From contig JAFVAA010000811.1 of the NCBI GenBank assembly GCA_017476305.1, positions 1-7,441 of the forward strand: a DNA stretch of 7,441 nucleotides. Reading direction: 5' to 3'. Source of the stretch: Lachnospiraceae bacterium. GTDB taxonomy: Bacteria; Bacillota; Clostridia; Lachnospirales; Lachnospiraceae. The translations under genes were made by a program, and so were the position numbers. Shown here piece by piece: positions 1 through 5,674 of this stretch (positions within the stretch are counted from its first letter, which is position 1; every line of letters begins with the position of its first letter). The notes beneath the pieces were generated by a model. The model was given only the letters and a program-made list of their open reading frames with translations. It was not told the DNA's origin and made no database searches.

Positions 1-245
1 ATATTACCACATATCGCTGTATTTGAAAAGTACTTTGGAGGGTATCTGTATTAATTATGTTATTAATTATATAAATATGTTTGTTCTGCTTTGCTCTGCC
101 TTTTTCTTTGCAGAGCAGACCAACAGCATGTATAAATTTTAATCATAATCATGCAATCAGTTTTCAATATGCTGGCTAAAAATGCCACTGTTGTGTGAAG
201 TGTAGCCCGCGTTCAAATTTCGATGGTTAATTATAAGATAAAAGA
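1..245. other. Intergenic region upstream of the PocR/MCP gene
   Basis: This AT-rich stretch holds no convincing gene. It contains a near-repeat of ATTAATTAT around 51-70 and one clear hairpin (92-117, listed separately). The first 54 bases could be the last 17 codons of a plus-strand gene ending in TAA at 52-54, but the piece is too short to support. No tRNA or known riboswitch was recognised. Confidence 0.5.
92..117. other. Hairpin of unknown role
   Basis: TGCTCTGC (92-99) and GCAGAGCA (110-117) form a perfect 8-bp stem around a 10-nt pyrimidine-rich loop. A second pairing is possible between TCTGCT (85-90) and AGCAGA (114-119). Neither strand has a U-tract after the stem, so it is not a standard intrinsic terminator. 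It could be a 3'-end or processing structure for an upstream gene. Only the inverted repeat itself is certain. Confidence 0.4.
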
Positions 246-274
246 TTGATTTTTAATATAAAATGCTGTATAAT
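246..274 (+). promoter_or_regulatory. Sigma-A promoter for the PocR/MCP gene
   Basis: TTGATT (246-251) is followed after exactly 17 bp by a perfect TATAAT (269-274). This predicts a transcript start near 281 and a leader of about 92 nt. It is the best promoter match upstream of the gene at 373 and lies in AT-rich DNA. Confidence 0.75.
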
Positions 275-317
275 AGATTATAGTTTAAAAGATCGGAAAT
301 GATACGGGTGAGGAATT

Positions 318-362
318 ATGAACAGATTTCATTTCGCATATTTTAGATTCGATATATTATGA
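318..362 (+). CDS. Possible 14-residue leader peptide
   Basis: ATG at 318 opens a 14-codon frame, MNRFHFAYFRFDIL, ending in TGA at 360-362. A purine-rich GTGAGGA (308-314) sits at suitable spacing for a ribosome binding site. The stop codon overlaps the GAGGAGGG ribosome binding site of the gene at 373, an arrangement compatible with translational coupling. The peptide is rich in aromatic residues (four Phe, one Tyr, one His). It matches no family that I know and could be a chance ORF in a 5' leader. No terminator/antiterminator pair was seen, so classical attenuation is not supported. Confidence 0.3.
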   Translation: MNRFHFAYFRFDIL

Positions 363-372
363 GGAGGGTATT

Positions 373-1155
373 ATGGAAATTAAGGATTTTTTGGATATCA
401 AGAAGTTGCAGGAGCTTCAGGATCAGTTTTCTGATGCGACCGGACTGGCAGCCATTGCGGTAGATAATCAGGGCGAGTATATTACGGAAGGAAGTAACTT
501 TACAGATTTCTGTATGAAATATACCCGTGGCTCAGAGGAGGGATCCCGCCGCTGCGTGAAAAATGATACGGAGTGTTCCGGTACATATTTTTGTCATGCC
601 GGTTTGATGGATTTTGCATTTGATATCGTCGTAAATGGAGAAAAGATAGGTTCCATGATTGGTGGACAGGTTCTTCCGAAGAAGCCGGATGAGGATCAGT
701 TTCGTGCATATGCAGAGGAGATTGGAGTAGATCCTGAGACCTATGTAAAGGCGGTTCGCAAGGTTCCGGTCAGTGATGAGAAAAAGATTCGTGCATCAGC
801 GAAGCTTTTAGAACTGATGGTAAATCAGCTTGTAAACCTGTCTTATAATGAGAAAAAGGATAGTGGTAAGGTTGGTGATTTGAGCAAGGAAATCACTCAT
901 GCGACAGAAGTGATTGAAACGATCAATAATAATACGCATTCCTTGAAATCTATTGCAAATAAACAGAAAATGCTTTCCTTAAATGCTTCCATTGAGGCTG
1001 CCAGAAGTGGTGAGGCAGGAGTAGGATTTGCGGTAGTAGCAAAGAGCATGGGAGATTTATCTTCCCAGTCTGCGACGATCTATGGGGATATCGAAAAGTC
1101 CGTAGCAGAGGTAACAGAAGCGATTCAGAAGTTAGATCATCTGTTCCATGATTAA
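373..1155 (+). CDS. Soluble PocR-domain sensory protein with MCP signalling hairpin
   Basis: A 260-residue cytoplasmic sensor. Residues about 5-155 form a PocR-type ligand-binding domain. It shows the usual scattered cysteines (C47, C61, C68, C74, next to H75) and the glycine-rich segment near 88-99 that ends in a GQV motif. PocR domains are thought to bind small molecules such as hydrocarbon derivatives; the ligand here is unknown. After a short coiled linker, residues about 170-255 resemble the methyl-accepting chemotaxis hairpin tip, with LNASIEAARSGEAG followed by GFAVVA (around 203-223). There is no transmembrane helix, HAMP domain or long methylation bundle, so this is a much shortened soluble receptor. 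Compared with the usual tip consensus GRGF, this protein has GVGF. The start is set by AGGAGG at 362-367, five bases upstream. It has its own promoter and a terminator at 1205-1247, so it is probably monocistronic. Family assignment is firm; a role in chemotaxis is inference. Confidence 0.85.
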   Translation: MEIKDFLDIKKLQELQDQFSDATGLAAIAVDNQGEYITEGSNFTDFCMKYTRGSEEGSRRCVKNDTECSGTYFCHAGLMDFAFDIVVNGEKIGSMIGGQVLPKKPDEDQFRAYAEEIGVDPETYVKAVRKVPVSDEKKIRASAKLLELMVNQLVNLSYNEKKDSGKVGDLSKEITHATEVIETINNNTHSLKSIANKQKMLSLNASIEAARSGEAGVGFAVVAKSMGDLSSQSATIYGDIEKSVAEVTEAIQKLDHLFHD

Positions 1156-1204
1156 TTTTTGGTGGAATCGGAAAAGTGTACATTCAAAAGAAGTTTCTTC
1201 TTTC

Positions 1205-1247
1205 AAAAAACAGCTGGTTGTATATATAGCAAACAGCTGTTTTTTTT
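1205..1247. terminator. Bidirectional intrinsic terminator
   Basis: AAAAAACAGCTG (1205-1216) pairs with CAGCTGTTTTTT (1234-1245) around a 17-nt loop. The plus strand ends in a run of eight T (1240-1247). The minus strand ends in six T (complement of 1205-1210). It therefore suits both the plus-strand PocR/MCP gene ending at 1155 and the minus-strand hydG ending at 1326. Confidence 0.85.
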
Positions 1248-1269
1248 GTGCGGCGTACTTTGGTATTTT

Positions 1270-1303
1270 GCGGACAGGAGACAAAAGGTTGGTCCCTGCC
1301 CGC
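1270..1303. repeat. GC-rich imperfect hairpin, possible dispersed repeat
   Basis: GCGGACAGG (1270-1278) pairs with CCTGCCCGC (1295-1303) with one A-C mismatch. The stem continues past a bulged A as GAC (1280-1282) with GTC (1292-1294), around a 9-nt loop. It is much more GC-rich than the flanking intergenic DNA and lies between the terminator and the end of hydG. It has no U-tract on either side. The form resembles small palindromic intergenic repeats; copy number cannot be judged from one window. Confidence 0.45.
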
Positions 1304-1325
1304 TTCGAACCCTATGAGAGGTATC

Positions 1326-2741
1326 TTAAAATCTGAAATCTCTTTTTCCGTTATGCAGTTCACTTAAGTATTCCATCGCTTTTTTTCTGACATTTTCATT
1401 TGGCACTTTTAAGATTTCCTTTGCAATCAAATCTTCCCCGATTTTTTTCGTATCCTCAGAGGCATAATCCTCTAAATATTCCTTCAAGGTCATCAGTGCA
1501 TTTGGATGGCAGCAGTTGACGATCTGACCGGATTTTAAAAGGCTCATAAAGCGGTCACCGGTTCTTCCGGCACGATAGCAGGCAGTACAGAAGCTTGGAA
1601 CATAGCCGAGGCGCATGAGCCAGTTCAATACTTCATCCAGCGTTCTGGTATCACTGACGTCGAACTGTGCAGAACTGTCATCTCTTTCCGGTTCGGTATA
1701 TCCTCCGACGCTTGTACGGGAGCCGCCGCTGATCTGGGAAATTCCTAAGCTTAAAACAGCTTCCCTGGTGCGTTTTGATTCTCTGGTAGATACGATCATT
1801 CCGGTATATGGTACTGCGATACGAATTACAGCTACGATCTTTTCGAAAATTTCATCCGGGACTGCATTGGAAAAATCGGCGGTATCAATATCGTCTGCGG
1901 GACAGATACGGGGTACACTGATGGTATGTGGTCCGACACCCTGTGCCGCTTCTAAATGCTCGGCGTGCATGATGATTCCGATGAGTTCATACAGGTAGCC
2001 CTCCAGACCAAAAAGTACACCTAATCCTACATCGTCGATTCCTCCCTGCATGGCTCTGTCCATAGCCTCTGTATGGTAGGCATAATCGTGCTTTGGTCCG
2101 GTTGGATGCAGCTTTTCATAGGATTCTTTGTTATAGGTTTCCTGAAAGAGAATGTAGGTTCCGATTCCTACATCTCTTAATTTCGTATAATTTTCTACGG
2201 TAGTTGCTGCAATGTTTACATTGACACGACGGATATCTCCGTTTTTATGCTTGATGCTGTATATCGTCTCAATGCTTTCTAAAATATATTCGATCGGGTT
2301 GTTTTGCGGATCCTCTCCAGCTTCGATTGCCAGCCTTTTATGTCCCATGTCCTGTAGAGCGATGACTTCATTTTTGATCTGCTCCTGCGTCAGCTTGATG
2401 CGCGGCATGGTTTTATTTTTTGCATGATAAGGGCAGTAGGTACAGCCATTGATACAGTAATTTGAGAGATAGAGTGGTGCAAAGATAACGATTCGTTTTC
2501 CATAAAACTTTTCTTTGATTTCTACGGCGAGCTTACGGATTTCTTCATTGATTTCAGGAAGCTCGCATTCCATCAGAACAGCAGCTTCCTTGTGTGAAAT
2601 ACCCTTTGCTTTTTTGGCCTTTTCTAAAATCTCCTGCAAAATTTTCTGATCGTTCTTATTTCTTTTTGCATACTCGATGGATTCTAAAATTTCCTCATGG
2701 CATATAAATTCTTCTGCTTTCAATGATTTTGGATCATACAT
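1326..2741 (-). CDS. hydG: [FeFe]-hydrogenase H-cluster maturase HydG (radical SAM)
   Basis: HydG cleaves tyrosine with S-adenosylmethionine and makes the CO and cyanide ligands of the [FeFe]-hydrogenase H-cluster. This 471-residue protein has the full family length. The radical-SAM CX3CX2C motif is at C96, C100 and C103, within CINGCTYCPYHAKN. The C-terminal cluster motif CX2CX22C, which separates HydG from the related ThiH, is at C385, C388 and C411 in the stretch starting CTACYRAGRTGDRF. An AAAGGAGG ribosome binding site lies just upstream of the ATG at 2741. It follows the TM1266-type regulator by 71 bp on the same strand with no terminator between them, so they are probably one operon. 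hydE, hydF and the hydrogenase itself are not in the window. All key cysteines are present and I see no damage. Confidence 0.97.
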   Translation of the reverse strand: MYDPKSLKAEEFICHEEILESIEYAKRNKNDQKILQEILEKAKKAKGISHKEAAVLMECELPEINEEIRKLAVEIKEKFYGKRIVIFAPLYLSNYCINGCTYCPYHAKNKTMPRIKLTQEQIKNEVIALQDMGHKRLAIEAGEDPQNNPIEYILESIETIYSIKHKNGDIRRVNVNIAATTVENYTKLRDVGIGTYILFQETYNKESYEKLHPTGPKHDYAYHTEAMDRAMQGGIDDVGLGVLFGLEGYLYELIGIIMHAEHLEAAQGVGPHTISVPRICPADDIDTADFSNAVPDEIFEKIVAVIRIAVPYTGMIVSTRESKRTREAVLSLGISQISGGSRTSVGGYTEPERDDSSAQFDVSDTRTLDEVLNWLMRLGYVPSFCTACYRAGRTGDRFMSLLKSGQIVNCCHPNALMTLKEYLEDYASEDTKKIGEDLIAKEILKVPNENVRKKAMEYLSELHNGKRDFRF

Positions 2742-2812
2742 TCCGTGTTCCTCCTTTTATTTTGTATGGTTTCTATACAGTAGGCCTTGTATGGGATTTC
2801 TTAGCCTCTCTG

Positions 2813-3061
2813 CTATTTTTTGGATATAGCTGCTTTTACCGATACCCCTTTGATCTGTCCGAGCCTTCCGGTCAGACTGCTGATTTTATCCGGCTCCGCA
2901 TCAAGAGTTACAGAGATGACGGAGACTCCTCTTTCCCTGTATGGAATTCCCATCCGCCCGATGATGATATCGTTGTAATCATGCAGAGCATGGTTGACTT
3001 CATCCGCTGCAGACAGATCGTCTATGACAATAGCGGCGACAGCAATTCTTTTTTCGTTCAT
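2813..3061 (-). CDS. TM1266-type iron-only hydrogenase system regulator
   Basis: A small protein of 82 residues beginning MNEKRIAVAAIVIDD. It matches the family named after Thermotoga maritima TM1266, a small ferredoxin-like/ACT-like (NikR C-terminal-like) fold found beside hydrogenase maturase genes and annotated as a putative regulator. Typical features are the N-terminal beta strand (residues 5-13), the IIIGRMGIPYRERG segment (32-45) and a second strand, VSVISVTLD (46-54). No DNA-binding domain is visible, so direct transcription control is not shown; its true role is unclear. The start at 3061 is chosen because AAGGAG (3068-3073 on this strand) is six bases away. A longer in-frame start at 3121 would translate through the upstream terminator hairpin and lacks a ribosome binding site. 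It is the first gene of the operon, with hydG next. Confidence 0.85.
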   Translation of the reverse strand: MNEKRIAVAAIVIDDLSAADEVNHALHDYNDIIIGRMGIPYRERGVSVISVTLDAEPDKISSLTGRLGQIKGVSVKAAISKK

Positions 3062-3067
3062 TTGCTT

Positions 3068-3073
3068 CTCCTT
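3068..3073 (-). promoter_or_regulatory. Ribosome binding site fixing the regulator start
   Basis: AAGGAG on the minus strand, six bases before the ATG at 3061. It selects this start over the upstream in-frame ATG at 3121 and lies just after the leader terminator, so translation depends on read-through. Confidence 0.85.
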
Positions 3074-3080
3074 TTCTATG

Positions 3081-3108
3081 AAATAAAAAAATCTGCCGGA
3101 AAGCAGAT
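3081..3108 (-). terminator. Intrinsic terminator in the hyd leader (attenuator)
   Basis: On the minus strand, ATCTGC (3108-3103) and GCAGAT (3096-3091) form a 6-bp stem around a 6-nt loop, followed at once by seven U (3091-3085, sharing the last stem base) and further U-rich sequence. It lies between the operon promoter and the first ribosome binding site, where a terminator makes sense only as an attenuator. An upstream AGCAGA (3164-3159) can pair with TCTGCT (3107-3102), the left arm of the terminator, and so offers a possible antiterminator. Confidence 0.7.
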
Positions 3109-3216
3109 CGATTACGTACATGATAGTTGTTTTGTATATACGAATGACGAGGTTTTTCTCTGCTGACCGATAGCAAGGTTTTCACCCGGCTGCCCGAAAA
3201 CAAATTTTATTTATCT

Positions 3217-3245
3217 ATTATACATGAATCTGTTCCTGTTGTCAA
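3217..3245 (-). promoter_or_regulatory. Consensus sigma-A promoter of the hyd operon
   Basis: On the minus strand a perfect TTGACA (3245-3240) and a perfect TATAAT (3222-3217) are separated by exactly 17 bp. Transcription should start near 3210. So strong a promoter followed by a terminator in the leader suggests that control acts mainly after initiation. Confidence 0.9.
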
Positions 3246-3251
3246 AGCATC

Positions 3252-3280
3252 TTGCGAAAAAACAGGGATTGTGCTATACT
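3252..3280 (+). promoter_or_regulatory. Sigma-A promoter of the nadBC operon
   Basis: TTGCGA (3252-3257) and TATACT (3275-3280) are spaced by 17 bp, with an extended -10 TG at 3272-3273. Transcription should start near 3287. Its -35 box is only 6 bp from that of the divergent hyd promoter, so both polymerase sites share one small region. Confidence 0.75.
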
Positions 3281-3286
3281 CGACGT

Positions 3287-3450
3287 GAGCTTATGGTTTT
3301 GCTTTTTCGGGCAGAACGCATAGCTGAAATTATGTATATTTTGTCAGATGATTCGTAAGGTTTATGAACCTTGCAGTCACAGCTTCACCCATGTGGAGCT
3401 GTAAGGAAAAACCTGGTCTGACTGTGAATAGGAGCGAGGAGACTCACGAT
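3287..3450 (+). promoter_or_regulatory. Structured 5' leader of nadB
   Basis: This leader of about 164 nt contains two strong hairpins. GTAAGGTT (3355-3362) pairs with AACCTTGC (3367-3374) around TATG, giving 8 bp with one wobble. ACAGCTTCAC (3379-3388) pairs with GTGGAGCTGT (3393-3402) around CCAT, giving 10 bp with one wobble. CAGTC (3374-3378) can pair with GACTG (3420-3424) to enclose the second hairpin. TCACAG (3377-3382) with CTGTGA (3422-3427) is an alternative, mutually exclusive pairing. No terminator is seen, so any control would act on translation or RNA stability. The leader shares three colinear sequence blocks with the hyd leader. It does not resemble the known nadA or pnuC NAD+ riboswitch motifs as I remember them. 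Confidence 0.5.
3436..3441 (+). promoter_or_regulatory. Ribosome binding site fixing the nadB start
   Basis: GAGGAG lies nine bases before the ATG at 3451. It supports that start over the in-frame ATG at 3364, which sits in the loop of a leader hairpin and would add 29 residues unlike the family N-terminus. Confidence 0.75.
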
Positions 3451-4815
3451 ATGAGTACAGAGAAAAAAATGAAGACCGATGTGGTGATCGTGGGAACAGG
3501 AGCTGCGGGATTGTTCTGTGCACTGCATTTTACAAAAGAAACGAATGTACTTTTGGTCTGTAAAACAAAAATGGATGAAAGTGATTCCTATCTGGCCCAG
3601 GGAGGCATTTGTATGCTTCGTGGGGAAGAAGACTATGACAGCTACTTTGAAGATACCATGCGTGCCGGACATTATGAAAATAATAAAGAGTCCGTGGATA
3701 TTATGCTCCGATCCTCACAGGATATTATCCGGGAGCTGATCGGATATGGCGTGCGCTTTGAACATGATGGAGAAGAGCTTAGCTTCACCAGAGAGGGTGG
3801 ACACAGTAAGCCGCGCATTTTGTTTCATGCAGATTGTACCGGAAAGGAAATTACAGGTACTCTTCTCGAAAATGTGAAAAGACGGGAAAATATTACGATT
3901 TTGGATCATACGACGATGCTTGATATTCTTAGCGGGGAAGGGGAAGCTTCGAACCACTGCCATGGAATCGTAGTACAGAATGCTTCCGGGGAAATTGCTG
4001 CTATATGGGCAAAGTACACGGTGCTGGCTTGTGGCGGTTTAGGAGGGATTTTTGAACATTCTACGAATTTCAGACATATTACAGGAGATGCATTTGCGAT
4101 TGCCAAAAGACATGGGATTGTTTTAGAGCATATGGACTATATTCAGATTCATCCGACGACACTGTATTCCCGGAAGCCTGGAAGGAGATTTTTGATCTCT
4201 GAGTCGGTCAGGGGAGAAGGTGCTGTTTTACTGGATAGGGATAAAAAGAGGTTCTGTGATGAATTACAGCCGAGAGATGTGGTGACAGCTGCTATTCGAG
4301 AACAGATGAAAAAGGATCATATGCCGTATGTCTGGCTTTCGATGGAAAAAATACCGGAAGAGGAGATTCGCTCTCATTTTCCCAATATCTTAAAGGAGTG
4401 TCTGTCGGAAGGGTATGATCCGACGAAGGAATGTATTCCTGTCGTTCCGGCACAGCACTATTTCATGGGTGGAATCAAAGTGAATTCGTCGAGCAGAACG
4501 TCCATGGAACGGTTATATGCGGTAGGAGAAGCTTCCTGCAACGGAGTGCATGGAAAGAACCGTCTGGCGAGCAATTCACTTTTAGAATCTATGGTGTTTG
4601 CCGGAAGAGCGGCAAAGGAAATTTCTAAGGAGCTTTCTGCTGTACATGGAGATACGGAAACGGTATCTGTGGATTTGGAGCAGTACCGGGATGTGAAAAA
4701 ATTGCTGCTGATGTATCAGGAAATCCTTTTAGAGGAAATCGAGGAAGCAAAGAAGGGGCATGATGCTGAGAAAAATGAGAGGCAGGAATGTTCCGGAAAG
4801 GAACCAGGGAGGTAG
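3451..4815 (+). CDS. nadB: L-aspartate oxidase NadB, short form
   Basis: NadB oxidises L-aspartate to iminoaspartate, the first step of de novo NAD synthesis; anaerobes use fumarate or another acceptor in place of oxygen. The protein has 454 residues from the start at 3451. An FAD-binding GTGAAG motif is at residues 15-20. Family active-site residues are visible by comparison with the E. coli enzyme: H234 in IQIHPT, R254 in SVRGEG, R275 in QPRDVV, H336 in AQHYFMGG and R371 in HGKNRLASNSLLE. The FAD-contacting LYAVGE segment is at 355-360. It is shorter than the 530-540 residues of E. coli and Bacillus NadB: the C-terminal helical domain is mostly replaced by about 50 residues ending in a charged tail. 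The conserved active-site residues set it apart from fumarate reductase subunits. The nadC ribosome binding site overlaps its last codons, so the two genes are coupled. Confidence 0.95.
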   Translation: MSTEKKMKTDVVIVGTGAAGLFCALHFTKETNVLLVCKTKMDESDSYLAQGGICMLRGEEDYDSYFEDTMRAGHYENNKESVDIMLRSSQDIIRELIGYGVRFEHDGEELSFTREGGHSKPRILFHADCTGKEITGTLLENVKRRENITILDHTTMLDILSGEGEASNHCHGIVVQNASGEIAAIWAKYTVLACGGLGGIFEHSTNFRHITGDAFAIAKRHGIVLEHMDYIQIHPTTLYSRKPGRRFLISESVRGEGAVLLDRDKKRFCDELQPRDVVTAAIREQMKKDHMPYVWLSMEKIPEEEIRSHFPNILKECLSEGYDPTKECIPVVPAQHYFMGGIKVNSSSRTSMERLYAVGEASCNGVHGKNRLASNSLLESMVFAGRAAKEISKELSAVHGDTETVSVDLEQYRDVKKLLLMYQEILLEEIEEAKKGHDAEKNERQECSGKEPGR

Positions 4816-4817
4816 TT

Positions 4818-5674
4818 ATGAATAATCCGATTACATTAAAGTTAAATGTGGATAAGCTGCTTAGGCAGGCTTTAGAGGAGGATATTACAAGTGAGGATAT
4901 TTCGACGAATGCAGTCATGCCGGAATACAGAAAGGGACAGGTAGAGCTCATCTGCAAGCAGGACGGGATTGTGGCAGGACTGTTCGTGTTTCAGAGGGTG
5001 TTTGAGCTTTTAGATGACACGGTTTCTTTCGATATGAAGGTGAAGGATGGCGAGGCAGTGGAGAAAGGGCAGCTCATGGCAGTCGTGACCGGGGATATCC
5101 GGGCACTTCTTTCAGGGGAGCGTACTGCTCTGAATTACCTGCAGAGAATGAGTGGAATTGCTACCTATACAAATAGTATCGTGAAGCTTTTGGAAGGCAG
5201 TAAGACTACGCTTTTGGATACGAGAAAAACGACGCCGAATATGCGTATTTTTGAAAATATGCGGTCAAGACGGGTGGAGCGACGAATCACAGATACAATC
5301 TGTCGGATGCGGTGATGCTGAAGGATAATCACATCGGGGCAGCCGGAAGCATTACGAAGGCAGTGCAGATGGCGAGGGATTATTGTTCTTTTGTGAATAA
5401 GATTGAAGTAGAGGTGGAAAATCTGGAGATGGTGAAGGAAGCGGTGGAAGCCGGTGCGGATATCATTATGCTTGATAATATGTCACATGATGAGATGAAG
5501 GAAGCGATTCGTCTGATTGATGGCAGAGCGCTTACGGAATGTTCAGGAAATGTGACGAGAGAAACGATTCCGGATATTCTGGATTTAGGGGTGGATTTTG
5601 TCTCAAGTGGGGCACTTACGCACTCTGCACCGATTTTGGATGTTTCACTGAAAAATCTGCGGAGTGTGGAATAG
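4818..5674 (+). pseudogene. nadC: Nicotinate-nucleotide pyrophosphorylase NadC, frameshifted
   Basis: NadC converts quinolinate and PRPP to nicotinate mononucleotide. The gene starts at 4818, two bases after the nadB stop, with GGGAGG (4807-4812) as ribosome binding site. Residues 1-146 read normally and include ERTALNYLQRMSGIAT (101-116) and DTRKTTPNMRIFE (134-146). At 5254-5257 a run of four A should hold five. As it stands the frame leaves the family sequence and stops at 5313-5315. Adding one base restores KYAVKTGGATNHRYNLSDAV and joins the second part, which reads MLKDNHIGAAG onward to the stop at 5674. The repaired protein would have about 285 residues, the normal length. The remainder, with IEVEVEN and IMLDNM, is intact. 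No programmed-frameshift heptamer is present. The break is either a real recent mutation or a base-calling error in a homopolymer; the otherwise perfect second half favours an error or a very recent event. Confidence 0.93.

Larger units (their letters stand above)
3062..3210 (-). promoter_or_regulatory. Candidate regulatory leader RNA of the hyd operon
   Basis: About 149 nt separate the predicted transcript start (near 3210) from the first ATG. The leader begins with TTTTCGGGCAG (3200-3190). A small hairpin follows, with GGGT and ACCT closing a GAAA tetraloop (3187-3176); flanking GCCG (3191-3188) and CGGU (3169-3166) may extend the stem. Next come AGCAGA (3164-3159) and GAAAAACCTCGTC (3158-3146), and then the terminator. 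This order, with an upstream structured part and a downstream terminator, is that of a riboswitch or protein-controlled attenuator. I compared it by memory with common classes (TPP, FMN, SAM, cobalamin, c-di-GMP, THF, ZTP and others) and found no match. Ligand or protein partner is unknown. Confidence 0.55.
3190..3314. repeat. Inverted pair of TTTTCGGGCAG flanking the divergent promoters
   Basis: The 11-mer TTTTCGGGCAG occurs exactly twice here: on the minus strand at 3200-3190 and on the plus strand at 3304-3314. Each copy lies about 10-30 nt inside its own predicted transcript, so both leaders begin with the same element. It could be a DNA operator present as two inverted copies or part of a shared RNA structure. 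Confidence 0.65.

Noticed and set aside
1..54. Possible C-terminal tail of an upstream plus-strand gene (17 codons then TAA)
   Set aside because: Another frame is open longer, no ribosome binding site or family match can be used on so short a piece, and it may be chance.
170..215. GCCACTGT near 184 resembles the cobalamin riboswitch B12 box, and the downstream gene has a PocR domain
   Set aside because: The other required conserved segments are missing, and the segment lies upstream of the predicted promoter, so it would not be transcribed with the gene.
208..226. GTTCAAATT similar to a tRNA T-loop
   Set aside because: The flanking bases do not form a T-stem and no D- or anticodon arm is present.
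1148..1336. 62-codon plus-strand frame after the PocR/MCP gene
   Set aside because: It runs through the terminator and into the end of hydG, and has no ribosome binding site.
3062..3121. Longer 102-residue version of the TM1266-type protein starting at 3121
   Set aside because: The extra 20 residues would be encoded by the terminator hairpin, and no ribosome binding site precedes that ATG.
2723..3166. 147-codon plus-strand open frame across the regulator gene and leader
   Set aside because: It is antisense to the TM1266-type gene and the leader, has no ribosome binding site and matches no family; it is a shadow frame.
3160..3210. Resemblance of the hyd leader (GCCGGGTGAAAACC) to part of a cobalamin riboswitch
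   Set aside because: The upstream helices and the B12 box are absent and the transcript starts too close; only a short common string is shared.
3364..3450. Longer NadB start at 3364
   Set aside because: The extra 29 residues do not resemble the family N-terminus, and the ATG lies in a hairpin loop; the start at 3451 has a proper ribosome binding site.
5250..5262. Programmed ribosomal frameshift in nadC
   Set aside because: There is no X XXY YYZ slippery heptamer in frame, and NadC is not known to need frameshifting.
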